Source: Amphibalanus amphitrite (lineage: Eukaryota > Arthropoda > Thecostraca > Balanomorpha > Balanidae). From it: 64,000 bases of DNA. The stretch spans positions 186,001-250,000 of the forward strand of contig NW_024881501.1 in NCBI RefSeq assembly GCF_019059575.1, in the 5' to 3' direction. The first letter of the stretch is position 1; each line of letters begins with the position of its first letter. The notes beneath the pieces are model-generated. The model searched no databases. It was not told the origin of the DNA and worked only from the letters and a program-made list of their open reading frames with translations. A program made the position numbers and the translations under genes. Below, piece by piece: positions 1 through 9,737 of the stretch.

Positions 1-1138
1 ACTCGCCCGTCCCGCGCGGCGCCGCCGGCTCCGAGCCGTCCGATCCCTCGCGGCCATTCACACGGCCGTCCGTTCCCTGGCTGCGCCCTTGACCGTCACT
101 GTCACCGACCGGCAGCTGGCGACCAGCTGACCCGACACAGTCGCGCACTGTGTAGCGATAAATCCGACCGATGGGGGCATCACTGGCGCTGTCGCTGTCG
201 CGGGGCGACACATTGTATAGGTGCACGGCCTCTGTGATTGAGCATTGCTTTCGAGCGGCAATAACCTTAACTGTCCGGTGATGCCGTTCAACTTTACCGT
301 TACCGCCCGGCTCGTACGCTGCCCGGAACCGCAAAACCACGCCCCATTTCGCCGCGAACGCCGCAAAATGTCGTCCACGAAACACAGTGTCATTATCACA
401 AAGAATCTCGCATGGCGCTCCACGTTCGCATAATATCGCTTCCAGATGCGACACAACATTTTCCGCGTCCGGCCGACGCAACTGCCGCCACAAACCGAAC
501 CGAGACGGACCGCAATCGATCACTGTCGGGTACGACTGGTGCTGGTAGTGGGTGACGTCGATGGCCAGCCGCTGCCACGTCTCCGTTACCTCCAGCGATC
601 CGTGACGCCAGGTGACCGGTGCCGGATCGATTGAGCGGCAGACGTCACAGTGATGCACAACAGCACGCACCTGAGACCGAGTAATGGTAGGAGCGATGTC
701 ACGACGGGCGAAATACCAGGTGCGGCGAATCCCTGGGTGACCGGCGCGCTCGTGCAGCTCAGCAATAGAGGCGTCCACTGTTGCCCCGGTCGCCACCGCC
801 CCTTCTGTGCCGGCGGCCACCGCCGCGCCGACCACCGCGGTCGCACCCGTGTCGGCGGCCACAGCCGTGCCGACTGCCGCTTCCGTGTCGGCGGCCACCG
901 CCGTGCCGACTGCCGCTCCCGTGTCGGCGGCCACCGCCGTGCCGACTGCCGCTCCCGTGTCGGCGGCCACCGCCGTGCCGACTGCCGCGGGCCCTGATGT
1001 GTCATGCCTCAGCCACTCTTTCGGAACCCGTGTCAGGGCGTCTGCGCGATTTTCGTCTGACCTGACCAGGGTCACTGTCAGCACGAGACCCATTTCGTCT
1101 ACCAGCTGGCGAATAAGGTCGACACGCCGCCGGATTAA
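1..1138 (-). pseudogene. pol 3' portion: RNase H/tether end, 12-residue repeats and integrase
   Basis: A long open minus-strand frame without an early methionine, so start-based ORF callers miss it. Order: a connection segment with the ADALTRVPKEWL motif (about 1060-1010); an alanine/valine-rich tandem repeat of a 12-residue unit (about 1000-840); an integrase zinc finger with HERAGH and CDVC (about 760-630); and the integrase core. Catalytic candidates are the Asp in LAIDVTHY (about 570), the Asp in CDNDTVF (about 390) and the Glu in GNGKVERHH (about 290). Integrase joins retroelement cDNA to chromosomal DNA. The frame is still open at base 1, so the C-terminus is missing. It is separated from the upstream pol only by the MITE at 1139-2080; no other stop was seen. 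Confidence 0.85.
805..1000 (-). repeat. 36-bp in-frame minisatellite within pol
   Basis: About four copies of a 36-bp unit (plus-strand core GTGTCGGCGGCCACCGCC) preserve the pol frame and encode a 12-residue V-G-T-A-V-A-A-D-T-G-A-A-type repeat on the minus strand. It lies between the RNase H/tether and the integrase zinc finger. It is probably a flexible linker; a role is not shown. Confidence 0.85.
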
Positions 1139-2080
1139 CCCTCGCACGACCAGGCCATTTCTCATAACACGAACGACCAGGGGGGGGTTGTTACGACCCC
1201 CCCCCCTGGCGTTTCGAAACGGAAGGTCGTAGAGCTTAGCGGAAAAAACCAACGGATTGCTCTCAACGAGATCTCGCGATTGGTGGTATATTTTTTGGTC
1301 CTAGGTCAACATTTGACCTACTTATGACCGGTCAAAGGTCAAATTTTCGGAAAAATAGACTTTTTTCAACTTTCCGCGGCGATTGCGGCAAAACGGTGGG
1401 AGATATCGACTTGACACCTTCACTATCGTGTTCCTTGATCAATTCTCTATCGTTTGGTATGTATTTCGTTTCCCTAGCTCTAAAAATGCCGCGTTGGGAG
1501 CGCCGAAAGTCGGCAAGGTCACAGTCGGCGGCAGAAATTCGAAAAATCAAAATTCAAATTTTTGAAATCTGATTGTATTTTTGGATTTGTGAGGTCCATT
1601 TGCTCCCTATAGAAGCTAATATTGCTGCATATTCCCATTGAGGTGACAAGAATTAGCAAAATAGTGGTTCGGGCGCTTTTCAAAAATAGTACCGGACGCT
1701 GTTCCTCTTGTGACGTCATAGCTCCGTGACCTGACCTGACCCGGTCAATTTTTCTTGCACGACACGATAGCCAATGCTTGCCCCAACATGCATGGGAAGT
1801 TTCATCATGATCCATCAAACAATGTGGGTATCACCGGCAGAAAACCTAGGGATTCGGCGCACACGTTTGGTAACTGTCGGCCGGAGGCTGTACCTCTTAT
1901 GACGTCATAACTCCGTGACCTGACATGACCCGATCAATTTTTTTTCGGCAAAAGATGCGCAAAGGTTGCCCCAGAGGGTATTGAAAATTTCAGCCCGCTA
2001 CGACAAGCCGTTTAGCGTGCACTTCGAAAAAACCTCAGGGGGGGGTTGATACAACCCCCCCCCCCCTAGGCGTTCTAGGG
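1139..2080. mobile_element. TTAA-flanked piggyBac-like MITE inside pol
   Basis: Flanked by TTAA at 1135-1138 and 2081-2084. The left end begins CCCTCGCACGACCAGG and the complement of the right end begins CCCTAGAACGCCTAGG. Just inside each end is a G-run/C-run foldback (about 1180-1207 and 2037-2068). The interior has repeated GGTCA half-sites and TGACGTCA at about 1712 and 1900. No transposase is present. The TTAA duplication and CCC start are piggyBac-superfamily features; the assignment is by structure only. Confidence 0.82.
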
Positions 2081-2084
2081 TTAA

Positions 2085-3809
2085 CATCTCGCCGTGTGCC
2101 TTAGTGCGGAGCCGGGCTCGCCCACTCAGAGCGTCGTCAATCCAGCGGTGGACGGTGGCGGAGTCAGTCCTCAGCTCGATGGTTTGCATTCCCCAAGCGA
2201 TGGCAAGATTTATGCCCTTCACAGCGGCATCCAGTTCAGCCATGTTTATGTGCGTAGAAGCAGCAGCTTCACGCCTCAGCCAGCAGGCATCCTCCACAGG
2301 GCCACCGTCTGCGGTCTCCAAAACAACGCCTGCGGCCAGCGAGCTGGCATCCGTCCACACCACGGCCGCGTCACCTGAGACACACCACACGCCGTGCGCC
2401 GGATCGTCACCGTTCACCCGTTCAGCCACATGATCGACCTGCGCCTGCAGCGTACGGTCCCCTGTCATGTCGTCCCAGCCGCGTGTCACAGCATTAGCAC
2501 GGCGTTTAAGCCAGGCTATAGCGGGACGCAGCCACCCACAGACCGGGAGGGGGGCCACCAGGCGACCGCACCACGCAAACACACTGCGGCGGGTCAGCGG
2601 GCTGGGCGGGGGGCCGACAGGGTTGTCTCGCACCCAGTGCAGCTCGTCACGCAGTGGGCGAACTCGCAGTCCGAGCAGCCGCGCACCATCAGACACACGC
2701 TCAGGGGCCTTGCACTCGAGTCCATACCTGGCGAAATGACTGACAACCCGCTCCGCGCTCGCAATGTCCTCATCTACCAGCAAGTCATCCACATATGAGA
2801 GCACTGCACGCTGGATTTCAGGGTCCTGTGCCAGCACAGCACTGACGACCGCCTTCATGACTAGCGGCCCTAGGCTGAGTCCAAAACCTAGCCTCCCCAG
2901 ATAGAAACGCTGCCCACGAATCTCAACCGTTTGATACGGCCATAGACTTTCGTCGAGATGGATCTGAAGGTACGCCTTTTTGAGGTCAACGACCGCCACG
3001 TTTCTGCCGTGACGCCGCCACTTCCTCAGCTGATCGGCGCAGACATCTGCATCAGCGGTGTGGGCGTTTAGGTGGCTGTTTAACTCCCGATAGTCCAGCA
3101 CTGGCCTCACTTTCTCCTTATTCTTCTGTTGTACAGCCATCAGCGGCACGAGCCCTCGCGGTGGGCCGAGCCGCTGCTCGTCGTATGGCAGCAGCCAGCC
3201 GTTGCTGATCCATGTGTCCAGCTCCGTGTCAAATTCGTAGCGGGCGGACCGTGGCACGGAGTACTGGGGCACAGAGTTTTCCAGGCACTCAGGGCCAGAG
3301 TTGTCCGCCCACTTCCAAGCCACAGTCCACTTTCGCTCTGCCGAGTCGAACCGTACACTAAAGTCCGGCGCGTCAACTTCGAGTGGTGCACGGGCAGCGG
3401 CTCCGCAGAAGCGGACTTGAGACGGTGACTGCACACTGACACCCCCCAGGCTAGAGATGCCAGACATGCCGATAATTAGTTCCACTCCCAGGGGCCGCTC
3501 GCTCACCACCAGCACACTCACTCGGGCCCGCTGCCCGGTCACAGTCACCACGCCAGCACTGCCCGAGCCAGTGCATTGAAACTCGTCACCGCTCATCGTC
3601 GTCACCGAGACAGGTCCACACTGCCATTGTTCGCAGAACGGTGCATAAATGATGTTTTCGGTGCAGCCGGTGTCGATTAGCGCTCGACAGTCTCGCCCGT
3701 TGACTCGCAGTTGCACGACTGGCAGAGCGCCGCTCAGTGCTGCACGCGAGAGGACGCCGGCGCTGACTCGTCCTCTCCTCCGTCGTTTCCCGCAGCTTGG
3801 CGGGGGCAT
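2085..3809 (-). pseudogene. pol 5' portion: retropepsin, reverse transcriptase, RNase H
   Basis: Contains an aspartic protease active site LIDTGCTEN (near 3670), reverse transcriptase motifs LDYRELN, VDLKKAYLQI and the catalytic SYVDDLLVDE (near 2790), then RNase H with VVWTDASS (near 2350), Glu in AELDAA and RTDSATVHRW. It overlaps gag by 76 bases in the -1 frame and has no convincing start of its own, so it is probably made as a Gag-Pol fusion by frameshifting at 3785-3791. The frame runs into the MITE at 2081-2084; its true continuation starts at 1138. Apart from that insertion the domains look complete, so the copy was probably coding-competent when the MITE arrived. Confidence 0.88.
3726..3791 (-). 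promoter_or_regulatory. Gag-Pol -1 programmed frameshift signal with predicted pseudoknot
   Basis: On the minus strand the heptamer GGGAAAC (3791-3785) is in the gag frame as G GGA AAC, a known type of -1 slippery site. A 7-nt spacer follows, then a perfect 9-bp stem (GAGAGGACG at 3777-3769 with CGTCCTCTC at 3756-3748) and a 12-nt loop. AGCGCC in the loop (3764-3759) can pair with GGCGCT at 3731-3726, giving an H-type pseudoknot. The gag stop is at 3736-3734. The frame offset between gag and pol is exactly -1. Frameshifting itself is inferred. Confidence 0.82.
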
Positions 3810-3940
3810 GAGAAGGACATATGGCCTATATCACCGCATGCCCAGCAGCGCCGCGGCCGGCTGGCCCGGCGAGACGGTCCCTCCTGCGCTGACAGCCGCT
3901 GACGGGAGGGGGCGGGGGCGAGGGGTGCCGGCCCGGCCGC

Positions 3941-3982
<42 letters not shown>

Positions 3983-4540
3983 GCGCTCGTCACTGAGCAC
4001 AGCTCTGGCGCGCGCCAGCACACTGGCAAAGTCGAGCCCTTCCGCTCTAGACCCAGCCCGCACCATCTGCCGAACCGACTCGGGCAGACCTGCCACAAAA
4101 GCGCAGGTCAGCGCACGCTCCGGTACGCCACCAAACAGCTGTGCCAGCCGCTGAAGGTCCGCCAGAAACACATCGGCTGACTCTCCACTGCGGAGTCTTC
4201 GGGTGGTGAAGGCCTCGTATGCTGCATGCTGATCAAGCGCAAAAGCCTGGTACAGGCCTGCGCGTATGGCCGCCAAACTGCCACGGCTTTCGTCCGGCAG
4301 CTGCGCCCACACGGCGAAGGCTCCGCCGGTCAACCGGAGTGGGATGATCGCTGCTGCATCCACTCCGCGGTGCTGGCAGAGCAGCTCCGCTCTGCCCAGC
4401 CATTCGACCACATCGCCGGTCCCATCGAATTCGGCGATCACACGCGCGTCGAATGCGACACTGGGCGCCACCACCACGGTCTGTCCACTCGAGTCCACTC
4501 CTTTCACGTCTACAGTCCCACTGCCGGCCTTGTTGGCCAT
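3734..4540 (-). CDS. Gag with one CCHC zinc knuckle
   Basis: 268 residues from the first ATG (4540); the same frame is open further upstream but without ATG. The N-terminal two-thirds is an alpha-helical retrotransposon capsid-like region (for example YEAFTTRRLRSGESADVFLADL). An alanine run (about residues 193-202) and a proline/serine linker follow, then a zinc knuckle C-W-A-C-x4-H-x4-C at about residues 232-245. Gag assembles the particle and packages element RNA. The last 25 codons contain the frameshift signal that leads into pol. The short alanine run comes from a CCG/GCC expansion at about 3945-3985. Confidence 0.85.
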
Positions 4541-4775
4541 TTTTCGCAAGGCCGAAATAGCTTGTAGTTTCTGTATGTATTTCCACACGGTCGCTCACCC
4601 ACCACGGGCTATCGCCGACCTCACTCTGCCGCGGCCCGCGGCTCCCGTCCACTGCGTGTCGCACCGCGTGTCGCCGCCGGGGAGACATATGGCCGGCACA
4701 TGGGCCCGCGTCGGCCGAGTCCGACCCCAGCCCCGTCCACCCGGCCCGGGTCCGGGCCAGACCGATACAGTTACA
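4541..4775 (-). promoter_or_regulatory. Probable 5' LTR and leader of the LTR element
   Basis: A GC-rich stretch between gag and the junction with gene-family intron sequence. The minus strand starts TGTAACTGTATCGG at 4775, consistent with an LTR start. I could not place the LTR 3' border or the primer-binding site with confidence, and the second LTR is outside the window. Confidence 0.45.
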
Positions 4776-4973
4776 ATTTGATATTTAAAAACAATATTTA
4801 TCGTCAATATCCACTATATGAATGACGTTTAGGAGTGTTCAATGACGCTGCGATAGTATCTTGGTTTCCACTGCACCGACCTGCGTGGGGGGAGCTGCTG
4901 GCTGCAGGTATCTTATCGACAGGCCCACTCAGAGCCCAGTCATGATATGTTGCTGCTGTTTGGTTTGCGACAG

Positions 4974-5143
4974 CCGACTCCCAGCGGCTGCTGGTGGCTG
5001 CTCAGACCAGCACCACTGCCTGGACCGGGCGCTGAAATCGGCCGCCGATGTCGTTGGCGGCGTGGCGCCGCGTTGGCGGCGTGGCGCCGCACCTGGTCGC
5101 CCGGTTCAAGAACAGCATGAACCGGGCGTTCCACAACATCCAG
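4974..5143 (+). pseudogene. Gene family copy A, exon 4 (disrupted)
   Basis: Homologous to exon 4 of copy D (59971-59820). It starts after GCGACAG and ends at ATCCAG before a GCAAGT donor, a GC-AG intron. Compared with D it lacks one base near 5023 and carries a 19-bp direct duplication (GTTGGCGGCGTGGCGCCGC twice, about 5053-5090). The single-base loss brings a stop into frame at once, so this copy is broken. Exons 1-3 are not visible; they would lie left of the LTR element that entered intron 3. Confidence 0.72.
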
Positions 5144-5339
5144 GCAAGTGATGATTATTACGCCGTGTCTCTCTCGAATGTTTCATAACTGATATGTACG
5201 CCAATCTCTATTGTTCGTAGGGTGACAGTTTTAGTTGCGACTTTTGCTCACTTGTATGTTGGCGAGTGCCTATTTACATGCATCCCATCGATATGCAGCA
5301 GCGCCCTGCAATGTCCTGATCCGTTGCCTCGACCCTCAG

Positions 5340-5498
5340 GACCGGGAGATGCGGGAGTCTGGCGCGCTTACCCAGAGCGCCGAGACGGCGTCCGAGGTGC
5401 GGAACCATTCCGTGCACACGGCCGCGCGGGATTACTCCGCCCACGGTCGCCGCCAACGAATTATCAATTACGCGACAGAGTACCGCCAGGTGGTAATG
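5340..5498 (+). pseudogene. Gene family copy A, exon 5
   Basis: 159 nt, phase 0 at both ends, after acceptor CGACCCTCAG and before donor GTAAGC. It is open and close to exon 5 of copy D, with a conserved SAETASEV...ARDYSAHGRRQRIINYA segment. Function unknown. The exon is intact, but exon 4 upstream is broken. Confidence 0.75.
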
Positions 5499-5564
5499 GT
5501 AAGCAACGCAGGCTGCTCCTTGTAGCACCACTTAATCCTTAACCATGAATACCAGATGTGCTTG

Positions 5565-5770
5565 GATCCGGAAACATGGATCTGAGATTCGATCCCATGT
5601 ATCCCGATCCGAGATCCATTCAGATAACAGATCCAACCCCTCAATTTTGTCGAGAGATCTACTGGGATCATAGATCTGACCCTTCAATTTTGTCGCTAGA
5701 TCCACTCGGATCATATATCTGGCTCCCCAATTTTGTCGTGAGATCCATTGGGATCATAGCTCATAGGTGC
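5565..5770. repeat. GATC-rich minisatellite, left array
   Basis: Several diverged copies of a ~43-bp unit containing TTTTGTCGAGAGATCCA and GGATCATAGATC. The same unit forms the right array at 12195-12420, near the opposite end of the 6.9 kb insertion. Confidence 0.8.
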
Positions 5771-5973
5771 TCAAAATTTTAACAACTTTCTTTCATAAGA
5801 AGTTATGAATACCATAGTATGGTTAGAAACAAACAATCTTATACAAAGGCCATATTAGTAAAGGCATCCAGTTACATTATACAGAATACAAAATAAAGGA
5901 GGCTCATGACGGTCACAACTTGAGAGAGTTGAGTGATATGAAGATTGTTCACATACCAACAGAAAAGTTTGCA
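5771..5973. other. AT-rich interior of the composite insertion
   Basis: No gene or motif seen. It is the unique sequence between the left minisatellite and the TTAA MITE. Confidence 0.5.
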
Positions 5974-5977
5974 TTAA

Positions 5978-6977
5978 CCCGCGCACCGACGGGGGTCTGC
6001 GCCAACTTCGCACCGACGGGGGGGCGGATGACCGCCCCCCCTGAGATCTCGAGAATGAAGCAAGATAGCGACAAGCGGTAAACGGCATCGGATACGCACG
6101 GTCAAGATCTACAATTTTTACAAAGGTCATTTTCAGGTCAGGTCAAAGATGACGTCACAGGGGTCGAAAAATTCAAAATGGCGGCGCTAGATATGGAGAG
6201 AGTTTTTCTCGAATAACTTTCGAATAAGTCAAGATAGGAGCAAACTAAGGGCATCATCGTGATCCTCTCGTCAATCCGCATCGAATAAAATATATGTTGC
6301 CCTCGAAAGGTCAAGGTCAAAGGTTGACCTCAGGTCACGTGACCTCGAGGTCATCATGTATATCATTCGATGCGTCTTGACGAGCTGAACACAATGAGAC
6401 CATCCACGCGGCGGCTGTATTTTGTTCCTGTACGGAGTTATTGGCCAAAAACCTTTGGTGACCTTTGATGACGTCACATGACCTCACAGCTGCCCAACAG
6501 CAAAACAGACCTCAAAGTAGTGAAGGTTGATCGTATATGAAGTCATGTATGGTATATGGGGCCATTCCGACCCGTTTTAGTGGTAAAAATAGGGAGTTGA
6601 TTTTTCCCCCATTGACTTATAATGGGGAGGTCGCGAAATTGACCTGACCTTAGGTCACCGATATCGAAATTCCGAGATATACAAATTGTAGCTACTAATG
6701 CCCTTATAACATCCTGCGACTTTCAAAGGCCTCCGACATCTACTGTAGCTCTGGCACGGTGACAAAGTTGCAAAAAAGTGACTTGAGGTTGGGTCATTCA
6801 AAGTGACCTGGTGACCTGACCTTAAAAGGTAGGAGGTTCAAACTGGCACACCATGTGTAAAATTGATGAGGGAATAGTCGTACCAAATTTCGCGGCGCTA
6901 CGCGCCGCGGTTTTCCCGCTATTCGCGAAAAACCTCAGGGGGGGGCGGATATCCGCCCCCCCCCGTCGGTGCGCGGG
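5978..6977. mobile_element. TTAA piggyBac-like MITE (1.0 kb), AGGTCA-rich
   Basis: TTAA at 5974-5977 and 6978-6981; inverted ends CCCGCGCACCGACGGG. Foldbacks of GGGGGGGCGGATGACCGCCC type lie inside each end (about 6020-6042 and 6939-6964). The interior at about 6305-6355 has tandem and inverted AGGTCA half-sites, including the palindrome AGGTCACGTGACCT, and there is a TGACGTCA-like site near 6150. The block 6085-6650 is nearly the same as 28350-28920 in another MITE whose ends differ. No coding capacity. Confidence 0.9.
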
Positions 6978-6981
6978 TTAA

Positions 6982-7366
6982 CAATTAACATAGAGGTAAG
7001 TCAAAGTAATGACTAATGAACAATACATTACTAGGTGAATACTGAATACATTACTAGGTACCTACCACATCACAATTCATGTTAGAATCTACATAATGAT
7101 ATTGATAAGACAATCTTACATTAGACAACCATGAGGCTTTCCAGTTTCCAGCTAACACAATTGATTGATAAACAATAAAAGATGATACTGACACATGTGG
7201 CTTGGTTAGGTAAAGGTATTTCAATCTATTGAAAGAAATATTTGATGAAATAAACTGAGATATAAACAAAAGTATAAAAATATTCTACAGCCTGCGGAAG
7301 AGATGGGAAGCGAAATATCAATTGTAATGGCCTTGGATATTTACCGTAAAATGATTATTCAGTATC
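6982..7366. other. AT-rich interior of the composite insertion
   Basis: No gene, repeat or RNA recognised between the MITE and the mariner left end. Confidence 0.5.
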
Positions 7367-7379
7367 TACCAGTATGTTC

Positions 7380-8110
7380 AATAAGTAAGTTCCGTTTTGA
7401 TATAACTCTTTTTTTGGCACATCTCAACCAAACATGGCTCACGGCTCGACGAACTCGCCCTGCAGGCAAACGCATCGTTCCCATCGCTTGGCCAGGTCCC
7501 GGAGAGCCGCACGGAAGCTTTGAGTGAGGGTCTTTTCGCCATACTGGTAAAAAGCAGACCCGAGTGCAGACCGCGAGCCGAACCTCCGGCCCCGGAGATT
7601 TTTCTTCATGTCTGCGACCATCCAATAGTCACTGCGTGCAACGTCTGGAGAGTAGGGATGGTGTTAGAGCACCTCGATGCCCTCTGCCTGCAGGGCATCC
7701 CTCGCCACGAGGGCACGGTGAGGAGGCGCGCAATCCTGGTGGAGGATGAACCGACCACGGGGCTTTTCGGGGCGGCGACTGGCGATTACTGACAGGAGAT
7801 GGTCTCTAATGATGCTGGCGTAGGCTTATGTTTAGGCTTTCTGTTATCGCCTGGACAGTAATCTTTCTGTTGGCCATCACCATCTCCTCCACTTTGGCGA
7901 CGTCAGTGGCTGTGACCATCGTCCTCAGCCTGCCTGCACGTGCCAGGTCGCGCATGCTCTCCCTCCCCTCCCCAAACTTTTTCTTCCGCTTCCGAACTGC
8001 GGAATCACTTAAGAGCATGGCTCCCGTACACATTCACGAACTTGGCGTGGATGTCAGGCGCCGGCTCGCCCTGGATAGCTAGGAATCGTATCACTGAACG
8101 TTGATCCTCT
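7380..8110 (-). pseudogene. Mariner transposase remnant
   Basis: The N-terminus resembles mariner transposases: QRSVIRFLAIQGEPAPDIHAKF then VYGSHAL, then a helix-turn-helix stretch KKKFGEGRESMRDLARAGR...KITVQAITESLNIS. The C-terminal part has the block HHPYSPDVARSDYW (catalytic third Asp region) and KKNLRGRRF. The central catalytic portion is deleted and frames change several times, so it is inactive. Mariner transposases cut and paste at TA sites. Confidence 0.82.
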
Positions 8111-8455
8111 CGGGTGGCCCAAGGCCGTATAAGAGAGGTAGAATCATCCCGCAATTTCCAATGGACCGGTCGCTAAGCATTAGCGTGACGTCACTGGTGG
8201 ATACCGCGCGGCGCCCGGCTCCAAGCCGTACGTCGGGTACATTTGGCACTTTATCGTTGCTTTTACTGAACGTAACGACAACTAATGACCCTTAATAACT
8301 TTTTTACCCACCTAAAGCTGATTTCCTTGCCGATACATGCCGACCCGAGCCCCAGGATTGACAATCTTGGGATATATGGGTCGGATGGGCGACCTCGCGA
8401 CGGGAGAAGGAACGATTGCAATTGTTGTGTCCCGCACCGCCGATTGCATTCTCTA

Positions 8456-9480
8456 TCTGCACCCGGAGGGGGGGGGGCAGGGGGCACGTGTCCCCGTCGG
8501 ATCAGGGGGCCTCTCGGGCCCGAGGGGCCCTGCGATGCCAATTGGCGGCTGAGGGTCCACGCTGGCATTTTCGACTCAGAAGGGCCCCACAGGGCTCGAA
8601 AGAACAACTTATGTGCTCCGAATAGCCACACAATAGCCACACTTCTCTCCATAAGAGCCACACACCGGCTTTTTATTGTTCCTTGTCGGCATTTGAGGGC
8701 CCCTTGCCGGCCTCTCAGGGCCCATTGGCGACCTCTGAGGGCTAATTGCCGGCCTCTGAGGGCCCTTACCGGCCTATCGGGGACCAGCAGCTCTAAGGGT
8801 TCCACACACGCCTGTGATGACCCCCTAAACCAATAGTTGAAGGCCCCCACAACGGCGCCTGCGAGGGCCCTCACCGGCGGCTGTGAAAGCCCCAAAGCGG
8901 TGCCCAGCTGAGGGCCCCACACTGCCACCTCTGGGTTCAACCGACACCCCTGAATGAAGTTCCAAAGGCCCAAACCAGTGCTTCTTAAGGCCATATATCG
9001 GCGGCTCTGAGGGCTCAACACCGGAGCCTCTGACGGCCTAAGACGGGACCTTCGCATCGGACGGCCACTCACCGGTGACTTTTGAGGGCCCCGCACCGAC
9101 GACTCTGAGGGCCCCCACCGGCGTCTGAGAGTACATTGCTGGTCTCTGAGGACTCCACAGGGCTCCTGAAGACACCGCAGACCTCTTAAGGGCCAATTGT
9201 CGGTCTCTGAGAACCCCTGTCGGCTTATAAAGGGTTTCTTGCCAGCAGCTCTAAGGGTCCCACACCCGACCATGATGACCCCACACTGCAGTGTCTCTGA
9301 GGGCCCACAATGGCAACTGTGAGGACCCTCACCGGCGCCTCTGAGGGCCACACACTAGCACCTCAGAGGGCCCACAGCGGCACCTCCGGGGCCCCGCACC
9401 AATGCCTCTGAGGGCCCACACCAGTGCCTCCAAAGGCTTCACAACCGGCGGCCAGTGAGGGCACTACACCGGTGATTTTT
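8456..9480. repeat. GC-rich diverged minisatellite (GGCCTCTGAGGGCCC type)
   Basis: Dozens of irregular units built on CCGGC(C/G)(T/G)CTGAGGGCCC. Long open frames here on both strands are by-products of the periodic sequence. It lies within the interrupted mariner. Confidence 0.75.
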
Positions 9481-9711
9481 GGGCCGGCCTACCGAAGGCA
9501 CAACACAATCCCTTAGTCTCGCTGAGTTTCCATCCCAATCCCATACCGGCTTCTATCCCAATTCCGGATCTAGCAATCCCCCCCCGCGCCGGTGTCGGTG
9601 CCGGGGGCCAGCGCCATCGGGGCGGCACTCAGTCGGCCACACGCACTCAATGGTTAGCGCTTAGCACCGGCGGCTAGCGCACGCCCGGCGTGTTATCGGC
9701 CGTGAGCCGCT

Positions 9712-9737
9712 GTATTGTATTGTATTGTATTGTATTT
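9712..9737. repeat. (TTGTA)n microsatellite, LINE 3' tail
   Basis: Five TTGTA units; on the minus strand (ATACA)n, directly 3' of the LINE remnant, which is where many non-LTR elements carry a short tandem tail. Confidence 0.75.

Larger units (their letters stand above)
1..4775 (-). mobile_element. Ty3/gypsy-like LTR retrotransposon, 5' part, interrupted by a MITE
   Basis: Read on the minus strand the order is leader, gag (4540-3734), then protease, reverse transcriptase and RNase H (3789-2085), a tether region and integrase (1138-1). The 3' LTR lies beyond the left edge. The outer end appears to be at about 4775: left of it the sequence is element, and right of it (ATTTGATATTTAAAAACAATA) it matches intron 3 of gene copies B and D. 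The minus strand there begins TGTAACTG, as an LTR would. The element therefore seems to have inserted into intron 3 of gene copy A. A 942-bp MITE at 1139-2080 breaks pol. Assignment to Ty3/gypsy rather than another LTR group is inferred from domain order and motifs. Confidence 0.85.

Noticed and set aside
8263-9351. 362-codon minus-strand open frame as a gene
   Set aside because: It lies wholly in GC-rich minisatellite; the composition is driven by the GGGCCC periodicity and the other strand is equally open.
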